Source: Thiobacillus denitrificans
GTDB lineage: Bacteria > Pseudomonadota > Gammaproteobacteria > Burkholderiales > Thiobacillaceae
DNA length: 9,809 nucleotides
NCBI GenBank assembly: GCA_002424845.1
Contig: DILD01000069.1
Location: forward strand, 1-9,809
Direction: 5' to 3'
The notes below the pieces were generated by a model. That model did not search any database and was not told the DNA's origin. It was given only the letters and a program-made list of their open reading frames with translations. Both the position numbers and the translations under genes were made by a program. Positions 6,791 to 9,809 of this stretch are shown in pieces (the first letter of the stretch is position 1; every line of letters starts with the position of its first letter).

Positions 6791-7499
6791 GAATCCTGTT
6801 CTGATTTTTCGTCATTCCGCCACCGAGGGGCCGGGCTATTTCACCACGTTTCTGGATGATCACGATATCCCTTGGAAACTGGTGCGGATCGATTCCGGTG
6901 ACGCCGTGCCCGATCATCTTGACGGTGTTTCCGGCATCTGCCTGATGGGCGGGCCGATGAGCGTGAATGACGACCTACCCTGGATTCCGCCACTGCTGGC
7001 GCTGATACGCGATGCCATCGCGTCCGACATTCCGGTGATTGGCCACTGCCTGGGCGGACAACTGATGGCCAAGGCACTGGGGGGATCGGTCGGCGCCAAC
7101 CCGGTGAAGGAAATCGGCTGGGGCAACGTCCACATCACCGACAGCGACGCCGCGCGCCCCTGGCTGGGTAACACGGAAAATCCCATGCTGGCGTTTCACT
7201 GGCACGGTGAAACCTTCAGCCTGCCTCCGGGCGCCACCCGCATTCTGGAAAGCGACTTTTGCGCCAATCAGGCTTATGTACTGAATGACCGTCATATCGG
7301 CATGCAATGCCATGTCGAAATGACACCCGAACTCATCGCCAGCTGGTGTGACAACGGGGCTGCCGAGATTGCCGCCAGCGACAGTTCCGGCGTGCAGACC
7401 CCCGCCACCATCCAGGTGGACCTGCTCGCCCGGGTCGCCCAATTACACCGTTTGGCCGACAAAATTTATTCCCGCTGGATTCAAGGGCTTAGAAAATAA
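6789..7499 (+). CDS. Class I glutamine amidotransferase domain protein
   Basis: The 236-residue protein is a single class I GATase domain, which takes ammonia from glutamine. The nucleophile elbow GHCLGGQLMAKALGG contains C87, and QCHVEMT supplies H175 and E177, completing the Cys-His-Glu triad. The early LMGGPMSVND loop forms the oxyanion region. There is no synthetase domain or partner gene beside it, as in the GuaA-like stand-alone family often labelled GMP synthase-like; some members hydrolyse gamma-glutamyl compounds, so its acceptor is uncertain. The frame is open back to 6447, but family similarity begins at MNPVLIFRHS, so the ATG at 6789 is chosen even though no Shine-Dalgarno sequence precedes it. 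This ATG overlaps the start codon of the divergent protease gene by two bases. Confidence 0.9.
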   Translation: MNPVLIFRHSATEGPGYFTTFLDDHDIPWKLVRIDSGDAVPDHLDGVSGICLMGGPMSVNDDLPWIPPLLALIRDAIASDIPVIGHCLGGQLMAKALGGSVGANPVKEIGWGNVHITDSDAARPWLGNTENPMLAFHWHGETFSLPPGATRILESDFCANQAYVLNDRHIGMQCHVEMTPELIASWCDNGAAEIAASDSSGVQTPATIQVDLLARVAQLHRLADKIYSRWIQGLRK

Positions 7500-7524
7500 T
7501 CGCACGACAGCCTCACGAAGACGC

Positions 7525-7552
7525 TAGACAGCCGCATCGCGCGGCGTAGGAT
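7525..7552 (+). promoter_or_regulatory. Candidate sigma-70 promoter for the small gene at 7606
   Basis: TAGACA (7525-7530; 5 of 6 with TTGACA) and TAGGAT (7547-7552; 4 of 6) stand 16 bases apart. Between them GCCGC-ATCGC-GCGGC (7531-7545) forms a short inverted repeat. A near-palindrome centred on GGACT-G-AGTCC (7560-7570) lies at the expected start point and could be an operator. Confidence 0.45.
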
Positions 7553-7605
7553 AGACACCGGACTGAGTCCAGTTTCACAAGCAATATCAGACAACGGAGG
7601 TTTTA

Positions 7606-8019
7606 ATGCAGAACGTCGATTACACCAACTTCGATTTCGGCGAACGCCTGAATGGTTTTATTCAGGAAGTTATGAATTTCGGCGGCGCCCCCCGCACCGA
7701 AGCCGATCTGACCGAAGGCCAGAAGGTCTTCGTGCGCGCAGTCAAGCGCGAAATGGTCAAGTATGCCGACCCCGGCCGCCAGGGCTACCCGCACAACCTG
7801 CTGGAGCAGATGGAGTCCTTCACGCGCACCATTGGCGACCTGCACAACTCCTATTTCGACTCGGGCATGCGCAAAGTCAGCGATTGTCTCTACAACCGCT
7901 GGAAGATGCTCTACGAAGAAACCAAGAAACTGGCCGCCGCCGGGGCCGACACCCAACTCGCCTGGGTTGACGTGATCAAGACGGAACAAACCGACATGCC
8001 CGCCTTCTTTGACGCGTAA
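7606..8019 (+). CDS. Uncharacterised small soluble protein encoded just upstream of sat
   Basis: I do not recognise a named family. The 137-residue product has a strong ribosome site, CGGAGG at 7595-7600, five bases before the ATG, and GC-rich codon use like its neighbours, so it is very probably a real gene. It is charged and predicted by eye to be mainly helical, with no signal peptide or membrane segment. It has one cysteine (in SDCLYNRW) and many aromatic residues (NFDFGERLNGF, LHNSYFD). There are no obvious metal or cofactor motifs. It is flanked by its own promoter and a strong terminator, so it is a single-gene unit between the amidotransferase and sat. Its position suggests, but does not prove, a link to sulfur oxidation. 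Confidence 0.8.
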   Translation: MQNVDYTNFDFGERLNGFIQEVMNFGGAPRTEADLTEGQKVFVRAVKREMVKYADPGRQGYPHNLLEQMESFTRTIGDLHNSYFDSGMRKVSDCLYNRWKMLYEETKKLAAAGADTQLAWVDVIKTEQTDMPAFFDA

Positions 8020-8036
8020 GCTGTTGTTAACAAAAC

Positions 8037-8065
8037 AAAAAAGCCCGGTAGTTCCGGGCTTTTTT
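8037..8065. terminator. Intrinsic terminator between the small unknown gene and sat
   Basis: AAAAAAGCCCGG (8037-8048), loop TAGTT, then CCGGGCTTTTTT (8054-8065) makes a 12-pair stem ending in six T. It is 17 bases after the stop at 8019 and is the clearest rho-independent terminator in the window, showing that sat is not normally transcribed from the upstream gene. Confidence 0.92.
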
Positions 8066-8117
8066 GCTGGCAGGCCGCAATATCAACCCCGCTTATCCTC
8101 AAATAAAAATAAAGCAT

Positions 8118-8146
8118 TATTCAGGCGCCGGGCCGGGTGCTATCCT
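8118..8146 (+). promoter_or_regulatory. Candidate extended -10 promoter of sat
   Basis: TGCTATCCT (8138-8146) fits an extended -10 element (TGn plus TATCCT, 4 of 6). TTATTC at 8118-8123 is a weak -35 box 17 bases upstream, preceded by an A/T-rich run (8099-8121) that could serve as an UP element. Inverted arms CCGGGC (8128-8133) and GCCCGG (8147-8152) bracket the -10 box. Transcription would start near 8153; GAGGAG at 8176-8181 is the ribosome site. Confidence 0.45.
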
Positions 8147-8186
8147 GCCCGGACTCTAATACCCACATCAAGTCTGAGGAGACAGC

Positions 8187-9395
8187 ATGTCCAAACTGGT
8201 ACGCCCCCACGGTGGCGGTGAACTCAAGCCCCTGCTGCTGACGGGCGATGCGCTGGCCGCTGAAAAAGCGCGTGCAGCCTCGCTGCCTAAAGTCAACCTG
8301 TCCTCGCGCGAAACAGGCGACCTGATCATGATGGGCATCGGCGGCTTTACCCCGCTGGAAGGCTTCATGACCCACGGCGACTGGGAAGGCGTGTGCGACG
8401 GCTACAAGATGGCCAACGGTCTGTTCTGGCCGATCCCGGTCACCCTGTCGACCAATGACGAAGCCATCAAGGCCGGGGACGATATCGCGCTGGTAGACGG
8501 CGAAACCGGCGACATCATGGGCACCATGAAGGTGACCGAGAAATACGGCATCGACAAGGCCCATGAATGCATGCAGGTCTACAAGACCACCGACCTCGAT
8601 CACCCCGGTGTCAAGATGGTCATGGAGCAAGGCAAGTACAACCTGGCCGGCCCGGTCAAGGTGCTCTCCACCGGCACGTTCAAGGAAGAGTACGGCGACC
8701 AGTTCATGACGCCTGCCGAGACCCGTGCCAAGTTCGAGCAGCTGGGCTGGTCCAAGATCGCCGCTTTCCAGACCCGCAACCCGATGCACCGCAGCCATGA
8801 ATATCTGGCCAAGATCGCCATCGAAACCATGGACGGCGTGCTGGTGCACTCGCTGCTGGGCGCGCTGAAGCCGGGCGACATCCCCGCCGAAGTCCGTTCC
8901 GAAGCCATCAGCGTGCTGGTCGACAACTATTTCGCCCCCAACACCGTGATCCAGGCCGGCTATCCGCTGGATATGCGCTATGCCGGCCCGCGCGAAGCGC
9001 TGCTGCATGCGCTGTTCCGCCAGAACTATGGCTGCTCGCACCTGATTGTCGGCCGCGACCACGCCGGTGTGGGCGACTACTACGGCCCGTTCGACGCGCA
9101 GAAGATTTTCGACGAAATCCCCAAGGGCTCGCTGGAAACCGTCAACATGAACATCGACTGGACCTTCTGGTGCAACAAGTGCGGCGGCATGGCCTCGCAG
9201 CGCACCTGCCCGCACACCAAGGACGATCGCATCCTGCTGTCCGGCACCAAGGTGCGTTCGATGCTGTCCGAAGGCCAGGATCTGCCGGTCGAATTCAGCC
9301 GCCCGGAAGTCGCCAAGGTGCTGCAGAAGTACTACGCCGGCCTCACTGCGGAACAGAACGTCAAGGTCGAACTGAAAGGCCACTCGGCCGCATGA
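8187..9395 (+). CDS. sat: ATP sulfurylase (sulfate adenylyltransferase), dissimilatory type
   Basis: The 402-residue protein is the single-chain Sat of sulfur oxidisers and sulfate reducers, not the CysD/CysN pair. In an oxidiser it runs from APS plus pyrophosphate to sulfate plus ATP, conserving energy in the cytoplasm. The nucleotide-site motif QTRNPMHRSH is at 195-204, GRDHAGVGDYYGP starts at 289, and LSGTKVRSML lies near the C-terminus. C329-x2-C332, C341 and a following His (H343) form a zinc site found in some bacterial Sat proteins. There is no APS kinase domain, in keeping with a dissimilatory role. GAGGAG at 8176-8181 sets the start. The aprB gene 184 bases downstream on the same strand encodes part of the enzyme that makes its APS substrate. 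Confidence 0.97.
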   Translation: MSKLVRPHGGGELKPLLLTGDALAAEKARAASLPKVNLSSRETGDLIMMGIGGFTPLEGFMTHGDWEGVCDGYKMANGLFWPIPVTLSTNDEAIKAGDDIALVDGETGDIMGTMKVTEKYGIDKAHECMQVYKTTDLDHPGVKMVMEQGKYNLAGPVKVLSTGTFKEEYGDQFMTPAETRAKFEQLGWSKIAAFQTRNPMHRSHEYLAKIAIETMDGVLVHSLLGALKPGDIPAEVRSEAISVLVDNYFAPNTVIQAGYPLDMRYAGPREALLHALFRQNYGCSHLIVGRDHAGVGDYYGPFDAQKIFDEIPKGSLETVNMNIDWTFWCNKCGGMASQRTCPHTKDDRILLSGTKVRSMLSEGQDLPVEFSRPEVAKVLQKYYAGLTAEQNVKVELKGHSAA

Positions 9396-9579
9396 TTTTT
9401 TTCCTCCGGCAGCCATGCCTGGAGGAGGTTACCCCGTTCGCGGCAGTAATCGACGGGGCAAGGGTTTTAGGACACGAGCCTACCGGAAGCGGATTCGCGA
9501 TACGCCCCGGCCAAGGACGGGTTCAGTTCTAGACGGACCGCGACGTACGCGGATTGTTAGCTAACTTTAGGAGACTGTA
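9396..9579 (+). other. Structured spacer between sat and aprB
   Basis: No gene is evident here. Seven T follow the sat stop directly (9396-9402), preceded by a short GGCC-ACTC-GGCC hairpin (9378-9389) inside sat, a weak terminator at best. Further hairpins: CCTCC-GGCA, loop GCCA, TGCC-T-GGAGG (9403-9425); CCCCGT (9432-9437) with ACGGGG (9453-9458), extendable by CG pairs around a bulge; CCGCG-ACGTA-CGCGG (9538-9552); and the perfect 10-base palindrome GTTAGCTAAC (9556-9565). AGGAG at 9569-9573 is the aprB ribosome site. The spacer may be a processing region, an attenuator or a leader; I see no convincing promoter. Confidence 0.5.
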
Positions 9580-9809
9580 ATGCCAACCTATGTTCGTACC
9601 GACAAGTGCGACGGCTGCAAGGGTCAGGATAAGACCGCTTGCATGTACATCTGCCCGCACGATCTGATGAAGCTGGACAAGGACGGTTCGGAAACCGGCC
9701 ACGCCATGCGCGCCTTCAACCAGGAGCCCGAGCAGTGCTGGGAGTGCTATTCCTGCGTGAAGATTTGCCCGCAGCAGGCCATCGAGTGCCGCCACTACGC
9801 CGACGTCGT
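9580..9809 (+). CDS. aprB: Adenylylsulfate reductase beta subunit, 3' end beyond the window
   Basis: The first 76 residues are visible, about half of a typical AprB. AprB carries two [4Fe-4S] clusters that pass electrons from or to the FAD in AprA; in oxidisers the AprBA complex turns sulfite plus AMP into APS. The first cluster motif is C10-x2-C13-x7-C21-x3-C25-P, with the characteristic KCDGCKGQDKTACMYICPHD; the second is C53-x2-C56-x2-C59-x3-C63-P within CWECYSCVKICPQQAIE. This WECYSC pattern is particular to AprB. AGGAG six bases before the ATG marks the start. aprA is expected next, outside the window. Confidence 0.96.
   Translation, partial: MPTYVRTDKCDGCKGQDKTACMYICPHDLMKLDKDGSETGHAMRAFNQEPEQCWECYSCVKICPQQAIECRHYADV

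Noticed and set aside
8121..9416. 431-codon open frame antisense to sat
   Set aside because: It arises from the codon pattern of the GC-rich sat gene; the product is rich in His, Gly and Val repeats with no domain, and sat itself is certain.

Overview
The window reads as a chromosomal segment of a GC-rich, sulfur-oxidising betaproteobacterium, most like Thiobacillus and its relatives (Thiobacillaceae, or the Sulfuricella/Gallionella side of the Nitrosomonadales). The main clue is the right end, where a dissimilatory-type ATP sulfurylase (sat) is followed by the iron-sulfur subunit of adenylylsulfate reductase (aprB). Housekeeping genes of betaproteobacterial type (xseB-ispA-dxs, folE2) fit this placement. 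The assignment rests on recognising protein families, not on a search.

Layout from left to right. Positions 1-635 hold the 3' part of an HD-GYP cyclic-di-GMP phosphodiesterase; this stretch is clearly poorer in GC than the rest. A perfect hairpin at 666-689 separates it from a convergent Rieske-type oxygenase gene (724-1836, minus strand). The 383-base space between the Rieske gene and xseB is packed with short hairpins, including 30-base modules with similar arms and different but self-complementary inner parts; this is the least explained part of the window. Next comes a tight plus-strand cluster: xseB (exonuclease VII small subunit), ispA (farnesyl diphosphate synthase) and dxs (DXP synthase), covering the entry and the C15 step of isoprenoid synthesis. 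folE2 (GTP cyclohydrolase IB, first step of folate synthesis) follows with its own promoter, whose -10 box lies inside a near-perfect 23-base palindrome. A strong hairpin ends folE2.

A minus-strand gene for an exported retropepsin-like aspartic protease (6140-6790) and a plus-strand class I glutamine amidotransferase (6789-7499) diverge from start codons that overlap by two bases. Then come a small soluble protein of unknown function (7606-8019) with its own promoter and a strong terminator, sat (8187-9395), a 184-base spacer with several hairpins, and the start of aprB (9580 to the window edge).

How the genes work together. AprBA oxidises sulfite plus AMP to adenylylsulfate (APS), and Sat converts APS plus pyrophosphate to sulfate and ATP, so the right end encodes the last, energy-conserving steps of sulfite oxidation. 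The xseB-ispA-dxs group and folE2 are ordinary biosynthetic and repair genes. I found no CRISPR array, transposase, tRNA or rRNA. The window is mostly orderly core genome; the real curiosities are the hairpin-module region, the folE2 operator, the unknown gene before sat and the structured sat-aprB spacer.
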